A stretch of DNA of 64,000 nt, from the NCBI RefSeq assembly GCF_900104845.1, contig NZ_FNSR01000001.1, forward strand, positions 1 to 64,000, read 5' to 3'. Positions 45,554 to 55,319 of this stretch are shown in pieces. Position 1 is the first letter of the stretch, and each line of letters begins with the position of its first letter. Origin of the DNA: Paraburkholderia caballeronis. GTDB taxonomy: Bacteria; Pseudomonadota; Gammaproteobacteria; Burkholderiales; Burkholderiaceae. The position numbers and the translations under genes were made by a program. Below the pieces are notes generated by a model. The model worked only from the letters and a program-made list of their open reading frames with translations, searched no databases and was not told the DNA's origin.

Positions 45554-48500
45554 ATGTGGATTGTCCGACTCGCGCTCAAGCGCCCGTATACGTTCGTCGT
45601 GCTCGCCCTGCTGTTGATGATCGTCGGGCCGCTGACGATCCTGCGCACGCCGACGGACATCTTCCCGAACATCGACATCCCCGTCCTTTCGGTCATCTGG
45701 AGCTACACGGGGCTGCCCGCCGACGAGATGTCGCGACGCATCGCGCTCAACTACGAGCGCGGCCTCTCGACGGCCGTGAACGACATCGAGCACACCGAAT
45801 CGACGTCGCTCAACGGCATCACGGTCGTGAAGATCTTCTTCCAGCCGAATGCGAACGTGCAGGAAGCGCTCGCCGAAGTCGCCGCGCTGTCACAAACGCA
45901 GCTGCGCTCGCTGCCGCCCGGCATCACGCCGCCGAACATCCTGCGCTATAACGCGTCGACGGTGCCGATCCTGCGGCTCGCGCTGTCGTCGCCGCAACTC
46001 ACCGAGCAGGAGCTGTTCGACTACGGCAACAACTTCCTGAAGACCGAACTCGCGACGGTGCCGGGCGCGTCCGCGCCGCTGCCGTACGGCGGCAAGCAGC
46101 GGCAGATCATGGTCGACATCGACCAGCGCCAGTTGCAGCAGCACAACCTGTCGCCGACGGACGTCGTCAACGCGATCAGCGCGCAGAACCTGATTCTGCC
46201 GTCCGGCACCGCGAAGATCGGTTCCACTGAATATTCGGTGCTGCTGAACGCGAGCCCGGCCTCGATCGACGGGCTCAACAACATGCCGGTCAAGACGACG
46301 CCGGCCGGCACGATCTACATTCGCGACGTCGCGCACGTGCGCGACGGCTTCGTGCCGCAGACCAACATCGTGCGCGTGGACGGCCAGCGCGCCGCGCTGC
46401 TGACGATCAGCAAGAGCGGCAACACCTCGACGCTCGCCATCGTCGACCGCATCAAGGCCATGATGCCGACGCTGCACAACCTCGTGCCGCCGTCGATGGC
46501 GATCGATCCGGTATCGGACCAGTCGCTGTTCGTGCGCGCGTCGGTGCAGGGCGTGCTGCGCGAGGCGGTGATCGCCGCCGGGCTGACGGCGCTGATGATC
46601 CTGCTGTTCCTCGGCAACTGGCGCGCGACGCTGATCATCGCGATCTCGATTCCGCTGTCGATGATCACGTCGGTGATCGCGCTGTCCGCGCTCGGCGAGA
46701 CGATCAACATCATGACGCTCGGCGGGCTCGCGCTCGCGGTCGGCATTCTGGTGGACGACGCGACCGTCGCGATCGAAAACGTGAGCCACCAGCTCGAACA
46801 GGGCAAGACGCTCGAACAGGCGATTCTCGACGGCGCGCAGCAGATCGCGGTGCCGACGCTCGTCTCGACGCTGTCGATCTGCATCGTGTTCGTGCCGATG
46901 TTCTTCCTGACCGGCGTCGCGCACTACCTGTTCATTCCGCTCGCCGAAGCGGTGGTGTTCGCGATGCTCGCGTCGTACTTTTTCTCGCGTACGCTCGTGC
47001 CGACGCTCGCGAAGTACCTGCTGCGCCATCATCACAAGCCGGCGGACCTGCATCCGTCCGGGCAAACACGCAATCCGTTCATGCGGATTCACCTCGCGTT
47101 CGAGCGCGGCTTCTCGGCCGTGCGCGAGCGCTATCACGGGTTCCTCGCCGCGCGCATCGCGCATCCGGTGCCGTTCGTGGTCGGGTTCCTCGTCTGCTGC
47201 CTGCTGTCGATGGCGCTGCTGCCGTTCATCGGCCGCGACTTTTTCCCGCAGGTCGATGCCGGCACGATCGCGCTGCACGTGCGCGCGAAAACCGGCATGC
47301 GCGTCGAGGAAACCGCGGTGCTCACCGACCGCATCGACAAGCGCATCCGCACGCTGATTCCGGCCGGCGAACTGCATTCGATCATCGATAACATCGGCGT
47401 GCCGGTGTCGGGGACCAACCTGTCGTACAACAACACCGGCACGGTCGGGACCTCGGATGCGGACGTGCTGATCGCGCTGAACGAGGACCACCATCCGACC
47501 GCCGACTACGTGCGCCTGCTGCGCCGCACGCTGAACGACGAGTTCCCCGGCGTCCAGTTCGCGTTCCTGCCCGCCGACATCGTCAGCCAGACGCTGAACT
47601 TCGGGATGCCCGCGCCGATCGACATCCAGATCGTCGGCCGCAACGTCGCCGGCAACCGCGTGTTCGCCGCGAAGCTGCTCGCGAAACTGCGCGGCGTGCC
47701 GGGTTTCGTCGACGCGCGCATCCAGCAGCCGGCCGACCTGCCGCGCATCTTCATCGACGTGGACCGCACGCGCGCGCAGCAGGCCGGCTTCACGCAGAAG
47801 GACGTCGCGAGCGATCTGCTGATCACGCTGTCCGGCAGCCAGCAGACGACGCCGACGTTCTGGCTGAATCCGCGCAACGGCGTCAGCTACAACGTGGTGA
47901 CCGAGGCGCCGCAATACACGATGGACTCGCTGCAGTCGCTCGCGAACATTCCGCTGACCGCGAACGGCCGCAGCAACATCCTCGGCTCGCTCGCGAGCAT
48001 GCGGCGCGAGTCGGGCGAGGCGGTCGTCACGCACTACAACGCGCAGACGACGATCGACATCTACGGCACCGCGGACGGCCGCGATCTCGGCGCGGTGTCC
48101 GACGACATCGACCGGATCATCGCCGACGCGAAAGCCGACTTGCCGAAGGGCTCGACGATCGAACTGCGCGGCCAGGTGCAGACGATGAACGCGTCGTTCT
48201 CCGGGCTGCTGTTCGGCCTCGTGTTCGCGATCGTGCTCGTGTACCTGCTGATCGTCGTGAACTTCCAGTCGTGGCTCGATCCGTTCATCATCATCACCGC
48301 GCTGCCGGGCGCGCTCGCCGGCATCGTCTGGATACTGTTCCTCACCCATACGACGCTGTCGATCCCGGCGCTCACCGGCGCGATCATGTGTATCGGCATC
48401 GCGACCGCGAATTCGATTCTCGTCATCAGCTTCGCGCGCGAGCAGCTGCTCGAACACGGCGACGCGGTGCGCGCCGCAATGGAAGCCGGCTACACGCGCT

Positions 48501-48733
48501 TTCGCCCGGTGCTGATGACCGCGCTCGCGATGGTGATCGGGATGGTGCCGATGGCGATCGGCCTCGGCGAAGGCGGCGAGCAGAACGCGCCGCTCGGGCG
48601 CGCGGTGATCGGCGGCCTGGTGGTCGGCACGGTCGCGACGCTGATCTTCGTGCCGGTGGTGTTCTCGCTCATCTACCGCAAGCTCGGCGAACGCCGCCAG
48701 CGCGTAATCGAAAACGTAGTGCCGAAATCATGA
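45554..48733 (+). CDS. RND-family efflux pump, inner-membrane subunit
   Basis: This 1059-residue protein has the RND layout: TM1 near residues 10-28, a large periplasmic loop, TM2-7, a second loop, TM8-12. Family marks are FPNIDIPVLSV, NWRATLIIAISIPLSMITS, the proton-relay aspartates in GILVDDATVAIENV (TM4), and VFVPMFFLTG. It most resembles the MdtB/MdtC and heavy-duty HAE-1 multidrug class. It exports drugs or metabolites by proton antiport with the adaptor and outer-membrane factor encoded next. The ATG at 45554 has a suitable membrane start. Confidence 0.96.
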   Translation: MWIVRLALKRPYTFVVLALLLMIVGPLTILRTPTDIFPNIDIPVLSVIWSYTGLPADEMSRRIALNYERGLSTAVNDIEHTESTSLNGITVVKIFFQPNANVQEALAEVAALSQTQLRSLPPGITPPNILRYNASTVPILRLALSSPQLTEQELFDYGNNFLKTELATVPGASAPLPYGGKQRQIMVDIDQRQLQQHNLSPTDVVNAISAQNLILPSGTAKIGSTEYSVLLNASPASIDGLNNMPVKTTPAGTIYIRDVAHVRDGFVPQTNIVRVDGQRAALLTISKSGNTSTLAIVDRIKAMMPTLHNLVPPSMAIDPVSDQSLFVRASVQGVLREAVIAAGLTALMILLFLGNWRATLIIAISIPLSMITSVIALSALGETINIMTLGGLALAVGILVDDATVAIENVSHQLEQGKTLEQAILDGAQQIAVPTLVSTLSICIVFVPMFFLTGVAHYLFIPLAEAVVFAMLASYFFSRTLVPTLAKYLLRHHHKPADLHPSGQTRNPFMRIHLAFERGFSAVRERYHGFLAARIAHPVPFVVGFLVCCLLSMALLPFIGRDFFPQVDAGTIALHVRAKTGMRVEETAVLTDRIDKRIRTLIPAGELHSIIDNIGVPVSGTNLSYNNTGTVGTSDADVLIALNEDHHPTADYVRLLRRTLNDEFPGVQFAFLPADIVSQTLNFGMPAPIDIQIVGRNVAGNRVFAAKLLAKLRGVPGFVDARIQQPADLPRIFIDVDRTRAQQAGFTQKDVASDLLITLSGSQQTTPTFWLNPRNGVSYNVVTEAPQYTMDSLQSLANIPLTANGRSNILGSLASMRRESGEAVVTHYNAQTTIDIYGTADGRDLGAVSDDIDRIIADAKADLPKGSTIELRGQVQTMNASFSGLLFGLVFAIVLVYLLIVVNFQSWLDPFIIITALPGALAGIVWILFLTHTTLSIPALTGAIMCIGIATANSILVISFAREQLLEHGDAVRAAMEAGYTRFRPVLMTALAMVIGMVPMAIGLGEGGEQNAPLGRAVIGGLVVGTVATLIFVPVVFSLIYRKLGERRQRVIENVVPKS

Positions 48734-48772
48734 AAATGACGATTGTTCCTTCTCTCTCGATCCGGGGATGCA

Positions 48773-50029
48773 ATGCAACCGCCGCACGCTGACGCACCGA
48801 AGCCGCCGCACGACGCGCCGCGCACGCGCCGCCGCTGGCCGCTGGTCGTCGCGGCGCTGGTCGTGATCGGCCTCGCCGCGCAGGGCATCTGGTCGCGCCA
48901 CAGCGCGCAGGCCGCGCTCGAAAGCGATGCGCAGCATGCGAGCACGCTGTCCGTGCAGGTGGTGGAGCCGCAACGTTCGACGCGCACGCTCGACCTCGTG
49001 CTGCCGGGCAACGTGCAGGCGTTCCTCGACACGCCGGTATATGCGCGCACGAGCGGTTATCTGCGCAAGTGGTACGCGGACATCGGCGCGCACGTGAAGG
49101 CGGGCCAGTTGCTCGCGGAAATCGACACGCCGGAAGTCGACGACCAGTTGCGCGCCGCGCGCGCCGACCTCGCGAATGCGCAGGCGAACTACACGCTCGC
49201 GCAGACGACCGCCGCGCGCTGGACCGAGATGCTGCAGAACCGTTCGGTGTCGAAGCAGGAGACCGACGAGAAGGTCGCGGACATGCTCGCGAAGAAAGGC
49301 ACGCTCGACGCCGCGCGCTTCAACGTTTCGCGGCTCACGCAGTTGCAGTCGTTCCAGAAGGTCGTCGCGCCGTTCGACGGCATCGTAACGGCGCGCAACG
49401 TCGACGTCGGCGCACTGATCGACGCGGGCAGCTCGGGCGGCCCGCAGAAGGAGCTGTTCCACGTCGCGCAGGCGGACCGGCTGCGCGTGTACGTGAACGT
49501 GCCGCAGGCGTACGCCTTGCAGATCCGTCCGCAGACGCACGCGTTCCTCACGCTGAACGAGACGGCCGGCAAGCACTATCCGGGCACCATCGCGCGCACG
49601 GCGGGCGCGGTCGATCCGCAGCAGCGCACGATGCTCGTCGAAGTCGACGTCGACAACCGCGCCGGCGAACTGCTGCCCGGCGCGTATGCACAGGTGCACT
49701 TCGCGCTCGGCGGCGACGCGGCCCCACTCACGCTGCCGGGCAACGCGTTCCTGTTCCGGCCGGACGGCGTGAAGGTCGCGACCGTCGATGCGCAGAGCCG
49801 CGTGAAGCTCGTCGGCGTGACGCTCGGCACCGACTTCGGCACGCGCGTCGCGATCGCGGCGGGCCTGACCGGCGGCGAACACGTGATCGTCAATCCGCAG
49901 GACTCGATTGTCGACGGCACGCCGGTGCGCGTCGTCGCGGGCCATCCGGCGGAAACGCAGGAGCAGGCGGCCGGTTATCGCGCTGCGCAGCCGGCGTCCG
50001 GCGCGTCGAGCGCGAAGGCGCCGTCATGA
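48773..50029 (+). CDS. RND efflux periplasmic adaptor (membrane fusion protein)
   Basis: This 418-residue adaptor has an N-terminal membrane anchor (WPLVVAALVVIGLAAQGIW, residues about 32-50) and no lipobox. The biotinyl-lipoyl and hairpin parts read LVLPGNVQAFLDTPVYARTSGYLRKWYADIGAHVKAGQLLAEIDTPEVDDQLR; the key pieces are YARTSGYL and VKAGQLLAEIDTPE. It bridges the pump and the outer-membrane channel. ATG at 48773 follows GGGGAT. A four-base ATGA overlap joins it to the next gene. Confidence 0.95.
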   Translation: MQPPHADAPKPPHDAPRTRRRWPLVVAALVVIGLAAQGIWSRHSAQAALESDAQHASTLSVQVVEPQRSTRTLDLVLPGNVQAFLDTPVYARTSGYLRKWYADIGAHVKAGQLLAEIDTPEVDDQLRAARADLANAQANYTLAQTTAARWTEMLQNRSVSKQETDEKVADMLAKKGTLDAARFNVSRLTQLQSFQKVVAPFDGIVTARNVDVGALIDAGSSGGPQKELFHVAQADRLRVYVNVPQAYALQIRPQTHAFLTLNETAGKHYPGTIARTAGAVDPQQRTMLVEVDVDNRAGELLPGAYAQVHFALGGDAAPLTLPGNAFLFRPDGVKVATVDAQSRVKLVGVTLGTDFGTRVAIAAGLTGGEHVIVNPQDSIVDGTPVRVVAGHPAETQEQAAGYRAAQPASGASSAKAPS

Positions 50030-51708
50030 AACGCGCATCGCCCGGATCGCCGCGCGCGGCAACCGTCAGCGCCGCGCTGGCCGCATGGGTTGGCCGGGCG
50101 CTGCGACCGAAACGCCGCGCCGCAAAGACCTTCGCGCCCGCGTCCCGTGCGAAGCCCAGCGCATGCGGGACACGCAGCGCACGTGTCGCGCGCCCGGCGC
50201 GCGCGCTGCCCACAGCGGCCGTCATCGTGGCGGCCGCGCTCGCCGGCTGCACGGTCGGACCGGATTACGTGCGGCCGACCGCGACCGTCGCCGCGACGTA
50301 CAAGGAACTCGAAGGCACCGGCTGGACCACCGCGAAACCGGCGGACACGGCGCCGCGCGGCGCGTGGTGGCAGATCTACGACGACGCGCAGCTCGACGGC
50401 CTCGAACAGCAGGTCGAGCACGCGAACCAGAACGTGCAGGCCGCGCAGGCGCGCTTTCGCGCGGCGCGTGCGAACGTCGCGCAGCAGCGTTCGGCCTTCT
50501 TCCCGCTCGTGACCGCGAACGGCGGCTTCTCGCGCGCGCGCACGTCGGCCAACATCGAGCATCGCTCCACGGCCGGGATCGCGCTGAACGACTACATCGC
50601 GGGCGTCGATGCGTCGTGGGAGCCGGACCTGTGGGGCCGCGTGTCGCGCAGCGTCGAGGGCGCGAAGGCCGGCGCGCAGGCGAACGCCGCCGACGCGGCC
50701 GCGATGCTGCTGTCGATGCAGGCCGAACTCGCGACCGACTATTTCGAACTGCGCGGGATCGACCGCGAACGTCAGCTGCTCGACGACACGATCGCCGCGT
50801 ATCGCGAGTCGGTGCAGTTGACGCAGCATCGCTACGACGGCGGCATCGCGACCGACGCGGACGTCGGGCAGGCGCAGACGCAGCTTCAGACCACCGAGGC
50901 GCAGGCGATCGACCTCGGCGTGCAGCGCGCGCAGCTCGAACACGCGATCGCGATCCTGATCGGCCAGTCGCCGTCGACGTTCTCGCTGCCGGTCGAGCCG
51001 CTGAAGGCGACGCCGGTGGTGTCGCCGACCGGCCTGCCGTCGACGCTGCTCGAACGGCGGCCGGACATCGCGGCCGCCGAACGGCAGGTCGTCGCCGCGA
51101 ACGCGCAGATCGGCGTCGCGACGGCCGCGTTTTTTCCGAACCTCGTGCTCGCGGTGACCGGCGGCCTCGAAGCGACGAACTACAGCCAGTGGCTGCTCGC
51201 GCCCGCGCGCTTCTGGTCGCTCGGGCCGACGCTCGCCGGCACGCTGCTCGACTTCGGCGGACGCGAGGCGGTCCGCAACGAGGCGCGCGCGCAGTACGAC
51301 GAGAGCGTCGCGCAATACCGGCAGACGGTGCTCGACGCCTTCGGCCAGGTCGAGGACAACCTCGCGACGCTGCGCGTGCTCGAACAGGAAGCGCTCGCGC
51401 AGGACCGCGCGGTCGCGGCCGCGCAGCGCACGCTCGCGATCGTCAACGACCGCTATCGCAGCGGCGCGATCACGTACCTCGACGTCGTCGTCGCGCAGAC
51501 GACTGCGCTGTCGAACGAGCGCCAGGCGGTCGCGATCGCGCGCCGGCGGATGGCCGCGAGCGTCGGGCTCGTGAAGGCGCTCGGCGGCGGCTGGCAGGCT
51601 TCCGACCTGCCGACCGACGAACAGCTCGTGCATCCGGACCGGCAGGCCGCGCCTGCGGCCGCCGCGACGCCCGCGACGAAACCGGGCGAAGCGGCGACGC
51701 GGGGATAA
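50026..51708 (+). CDS. RND outer-membrane factor, NodT/OprM family lipoprotein
   Basis: This 560-residue protein has the NodT layout: lipobox LAGC (cysteine at residue 75), then CTVGPDYVRP, two TolC-like repeats (WEPDLWGRVSRSVEGA, LTQHRYDGGIATDADV; DFGGREAVRNEARAQ, DRYRSGAITYLDVV). It forms the outer-membrane exit duct. The stretch before the lipobox is unusually long (74 residues, rich in Arg/Ala); no better ATG or GTG lies near it, so either the signal is extended or the true start is cryptic. The start shares ATGA with the adaptor gene. Confidence 0.93.
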   Translation: MKRASPGSPRAATVSAALAAWVGRALRPKRRAAKTFAPASRAKPSACGTRSARVARPARALPTAAVIVAAALAGCTVGPDYVRPTATVAATYKELEGTGWTTAKPADTAPRGAWWQIYDDAQLDGLEQQVEHANQNVQAAQARFRAARANVAQQRSAFFPLVTANGGFSRARTSANIEHRSTAGIALNDYIAGVDASWEPDLWGRVSRSVEGAKAGAQANAADAAAMLLSMQAELATDYFELRGIDRERQLLDDTIAAYRESVQLTQHRYDGGIATDADVGQAQTQLQTTEAQAIDLGVQRAQLEHAIAILIGQSPSTFSLPVEPLKATPVVSPTGLPSTLLERRPDIAAAERQVVAANAQIGVATAAFFPNLVLAVTGGLEATNYSQWLLAPARFWSLGPTLAGTLLDFGGREAVRNEARAQYDESVAQYRQTVLDAFGQVEDNLATLRVLEQEALAQDRAVAAAQRTLAIVNDRYRSGAITYLDVVVAQTTALSNERQAVAIARRRMAASVGLVKALGGGWQASDLPTDEQLVHPDRQAAPAAAATPATKPGEAATRG

Positions 51709-52096
51709 GAAGCGGTCGCGCGGACGACGCCTGGCAGCCGACTACGCCGGCGCTCCAACAAGCGCCACCCGGCCGCACCCGGCGGCGCGACAGGGGCGCG
51801 CGGAAAGCCTTGTCGCGAAGCAGCGGCGGTTGCGCCGGGCATCTGCCGTTAAACATGAAAAACGGCTGCTCGCGCCACGTGTCGTTTCCCCATTGGGCTC
51901 AACAAGCCCGCCGCCCGATCCGCTACGGCGACGGACGCCCTGGCGACAAGGCAGCGATCCCGCAAGACGGACGCCGGCATCGCGCTCCACGGCGCGCACC
52001 GTCCGCGCCGCCCGCCCTCCGATCGCCCCCAATCGCCCGACAACTCCACGCAATCCGCTTAACAAGCGTATCGTTGCGGCTTTGCGATTTCTGGAG
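51709..52096. other. Intergenic region, no gene seen
   Basis: About 390 bases between the RND operon and an MFS gene. No clear terminator or gene is found. The MFS promoter is probably in the last 100 bases, where AAGCGTATCGTTGCGG occurs. Confidence 0.4.
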
Positions 52097-53353
52097 ATGA
52101 CTGCCGTGACCGTCCAGCCGGACTCCGACCGGACCCCGAGCGCCCCGCCCGCTTCGATCCCGTATCTCGAACGCGGCTCGCCGTCGTACTGGCGCGCGAG
52201 CCTCGCGCTGCTGTTCGCCGGTTATGCGACGTTCTCGCTGCTGTACTGCGTGCAGCCGCTGCTGCCCGCGTTCTCCGACGCGTTCGGCGTGAGTCCCGCG
52301 CAAAGCAGCCTGTCGCTGTCGGTGACGACCGCCGCGCTCGCCGGCGCGATCTTCGTCGCGGGCTTCGTGTCCGAAAGCTGGAGCCGCCACAAGCTGATGA
52401 CCGCGTCGCTCACCGTGTCGTCGCTGCTGACGCTCGCGGTCGCGTTCGTCCCGCAGTGGCATCAGCTGCTCGTGCTGCGCGCGCTCGAAGGGCTCGCGCT
52501 CGGCGGCGTGCCGGCGGTCGCGATGGCGTATCTCGCGGAGGAAGTGCATCCGGAAGGCCTCGGCCTCGCGATGGGCCTGTACGTCGGCGGCACCGCAGTC
52601 GGCGGGATGGCCGGGCGCGTGATCACCGGCATCGTCGCCGACCTGTTCGGCTGGCGCGCGGCGATTGCCGCGATCGCCGTGCTCGGCCTGCTCGCGACGC
52701 TCGCGTTCCGCGCGCTGCTGCCGCCGTCGCGCCATTTCGTGCCGCGCGCGGGGCTCGGTTTCGCGCATCATCGCGCGGCGCTCGCGAAGCACTTCGCGCG
52801 GCCCGGCCTGCCAGTGCTGTTCTCGATGGGCTTCGTGCTGATGGGCAGCTTCGTCACGCTGTACAACTACATCGGCTACCGGCTGCTCGCGCCGCCCTAC
52901 CGGATGAGCCAGGCGGAGATCGGCGCGATCTTCGTCGTCTATCTGCTCGGGATGGTCGCGTCGCCGTGGTCCGGCCGGATGGCCGACACGTTCGGGCGCG
53001 GCCGCGTGCTGATCGGCGGCCTCGTGCTGATGCTCGCGGGCCTGCTGCTGACGATGCTGCATCCGCTCGCCGCGATCGCCGCCGGCATCGGCCTGCTGAC
53101 GGTCGGCTTCTTCGCCGGCCACTCGGTCGCGAGCGGCTGGGTCGGCCGGCTGGCGAAGGAAGCGAAGGGACAGGCGGCGGCGCTTTATCTGCTGTCGTAT
53201 TACCTCGGGTCGAGCATCGTCGGATCGATCGGCGGCCACTTCTGGACCGCATACGGCTGGAACGGCGTCGCGGCGCTGGTCGGCGCGCTGCTGATCGTCG
53301 GGATCGTCGGCGCGACGACGCTGCGCGCCCGCGAGGCGGCGGAGGCTGCGTGA
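52097..53353 (+). CDS. MFS exporter (YnfM/DHA-like)
   Basis: This 418-residue transporter has about 12 transmembrane segments. It matches the YnfM-type group of the DHA family: FAGYATFSLLYCVQPLLPAFS, TTAALAGAIFVAGFVSE, LEGLALGGVPAVAMAYLAEEVHP and LGLAMGLYVGGTAVGG. In Escherichia coli YnfM-like proteins export arabinose-like or phenazine compounds. Substrate here is not known. The ATG at 52097 follows TGGAG. Downstream spacing to the small membrane gene is about 300 bases with no gene. Confidence 0.9.
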   Translation: MTAVTVQPDSDRTPSAPPASIPYLERGSPSYWRASLALLFAGYATFSLLYCVQPLLPAFSDAFGVSPAQSSLSLSVTTAALAGAIFVAGFVSESWSRHKLMTASLTVSSLLTLAVAFVPQWHQLLVLRALEGLALGGVPAVAMAYLAEEVHPEGLGLAMGLYVGGTAVGGMAGRVITGIVADLFGWRAAIAAIAVLGLLATLAFRALLPPSRHFVPRAGLGFAHHRAALAKHFARPGLPVLFSMGFVLMGSFVTLYNYIGYRLLAPPYRMSQAEIGAIFVVYLLGMVASPWSGRMADTFGRGRVLIGGLVLMLAGLLLTMLHPLAAIAAGIGLLTVGFFAGHSVASGWVGRLAKEAKGQAAALYLLSYYLGSSIVGSIGGHFWTAYGWNGVAALVGALLIVGIVGATTLRAREAAEAA

Positions 53354-53659
53354 CCGTGTTGCATCCGCGTCCGGGGAACCGGCTGCAATTTGAACGGCCG
53401 CAATCCACACCGCATCGATTCGAAAGCGAAGAGTAATAAAAGCACTTGCGTGCGAACCTGTTGCGACGCCCGCGCGGATTCGCCGCAAAACCATGCCTGG
53501 CGGGGCTCCCGTGCGTTGCCGCGGCGCACCTCAGGACACGGCGTCTGCCCGAACGCCGAAAACGCTCGCCTATACTCGAAACAGGCTTGGAGCCGCATCG
53601 CCAGAATAACGACGACAGCCGCGCGCTTCGACAAGAGCCGATACGATAAGGAGACGAGC

Positions 53660-53845
53660 ATGTCAGGCTATTTCACGATCGGCGACTTCGTGATGATCAT
53701 CCCGATGGCCCTTGCCGGCGCGCTGTTCCTCGGCGCGCTGCCGTGCGCCACCGAATTCCGGCACAACACGCTACGCGTCGTCGGCGCGCTGATCGGCGTG
53801 ATGGTCGCAGTCGTGCTCGTGGAAACGCTGCCGGTGTTGATGTAG
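53660..53845 (+). CDS. Small two-helix membrane protein, 61 residues
   Basis: This 61-residue protein has two hydrophobic segments (VMIIPMALAGALFLGALP and RVVGALIGVMVAVVLVETLPV) and a short loop. A strong AAGGAG site lies nine bases before the ATG at 53660, arguing for a genuine gene. The family is not recognised. It stands alone; the 53354-53659 gap before it holds no gene. Confidence 0.7.
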   Translation: MSGYFTIGDFVMIIPMALAGALFLGALPCATEFRHNTLRVVGALIGVMVAVVLVETLPVLM

Positions 53846-54102
53846 CGCCGGATAGCGGCTGACGTGCGCGCGGCAGGCGCATAGAAAACCCGCTCGCGCA
53901 TCGGAATCGACCGGCAGTCGCGACGGCTGCGTGGTGCGATGCGCTATGGCGCGCGAATCGCCTGCGTTCGCCGGCCAGCGCGTCAACAAACGGCCGCATC
54001 CGAAGCATCCGCATCGAAGCGCGCATTCAACGCGTGGCCTGCCGGACTTGCGCACGCACGCGTTGCAACGCGTCTGCCTTTGTTAATCACCCCGCCGATC
54101 CA

Positions 54103-55095
54103 TTACACCGGACGCGGATCGTCGTCGCGCCCGAGCCCGCGGAACTGGCTGATTGCAGCCCTGAAGTACGCGGACTGCGTTTTCCCCGCTGCGTCATCCG
54201 CTTCCTCTGCGAGCGAAGGAAGCGCGGTCCACGGCAGTGTCGGTTCGAGGTGATGCTGCCGGTGCAGATGATGATTCATCAGCAGCACGCCGAAGCCGCG
54301 CGGCACGCGGAAGTCGCGCGCGCGGCCCGGTTCGTCGAGCGCGACGCCGTAATGCGGCAGGTTGTCCGCAATCGACAGCCACAGTCCGCGCAGATACACC
54401 GACACGACCAGCACCGGCCACCACGGCCCGTACAGATGCAGCGCGAACGCATGCAGCGACATCGACAGCAGCCAGTCGCGCCGGATGCGGCGGCGGCGTT
54501 CCGGGTCCGCCGCGTGGCGCGAGAACAGCCGCTGCACCTGCACGCCGAACGGTCCGCGCGCGCCGACGCTGCGCGCCACCATCGCGGCCGCCGTCGAGGC
54601 CGGCACGAACGCGAGCAGCGGCAGCAGCACCTCGGCCGCATACAGGCCGCCGAAGAGCCGCGTGTAATACGCGAGCCGCCTGCTCCGGCGCGACTGCGAC
54701 GCATCGGTGACGTCCGGCCGGTCGTACGGCTCGCGCGTGAAGCGGTGATGCATCAGATGCCCGAAGCGCATCACGTCGAACGGCAACGCGATGCCGATCG
54801 CGAGCGCGCGCGCCGCCCATTCGTTCGCGCGCCGCGACGGCAGCAACTGGCCGTGGATGCCTTCGTGGATCAACCCCCAGTGGATCGGCGTCGCGAGCAC
54901 GACCGGCGCGAGCGACAGCCACGTCGCCGGCGCGGGCCAGTGGGGCGACGTGCGCAGCGCGAGCGGCAGCCCGACGAACAGCCACGCGAGCGCGAGCGAT
55001 GCGACGACGGTCAGCGCAACGTTCGCGCGGGCGGGCAACACGTCGCGCGGGACGCACCGCACGAGGTCGTGACGAACGACGGCTTCCGGATCCAT
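54103..55095 (-). CDS. Fatty acid desaturase-like membrane protein
   Basis: This 330-residue membrane protein has three histidine boxes typical of di-iron desaturases and hydroxylases: HEGIHG (about residue 77), HLMHH (about 113) and HHLHRQHH (about 283). Segments ALTVVASLALAWLFVGLPLAL and others cross the membrane. The family introduces double bonds or hydroxyl groups into lipids or carotenoids. The substrate is not known. Start ATG at 55095 has GGGGAG in front. Confidence 0.88.
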   Translation of the reverse strand: MDPEAVVRHDLVRCVPRDVLPARANVALTVVASLALAWLFVGLPLALRTSPHWPAPATWLSLAPVVLATPIHWGLIHEGIHGQLLPSRRANEWAARALAIGIALPFDVMRFGHLMHHRFTREPYDRPDVTDASQSRRSRRLAYYTRLFGGLYAAEVLLPLLAFVPASTAAAMVARSVGARGPFGVQVQRLFSRHAADPERRRRIRRDWLLSMSLHAFALHLYGPWWPVLVVSVYLRGLWLSIADNLPHYGVALDEPGRARDFRVPRGFGVLLMNHHLHRQHHLEPTLPWTALPSLAEEADDAAGKTQSAYFRAAISQFRGLGRDDDPRPV

Positions 55096-55253
55096 CGACT
55101 CCCCTCGCGCTCACTGGACTGCGGCGAAAGTAGCAGCGCCGCGTGACAGCGCGAAGAATCGATCGGCGCGTTCCGACGCGACGAGCCCGGGGTTTGATGT
55201 CGCCGGTTGGCGCGATGCGCGAGGGCTTCGGATCGGCGCGCGCGGCCATGAAA

Positions 55254-55275
55254 AAAGCCGCCTCGCGGCGGCTTT
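55254..55275 (-). terminator. Terminator of the aldo/keto reductase gene
   Basis: AAAGCCGCC and its complement surround a TCGC loop, 45 bases after the stop; on the minus strand the hairpin is followed by a T-run (complement of 55251-55256). Confidence 0.8.
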
Positions 55276-55319
55276 CCGATGCACCGGACGACACGCGCCG
55301 CGAACGGCGCATGCGCTCG

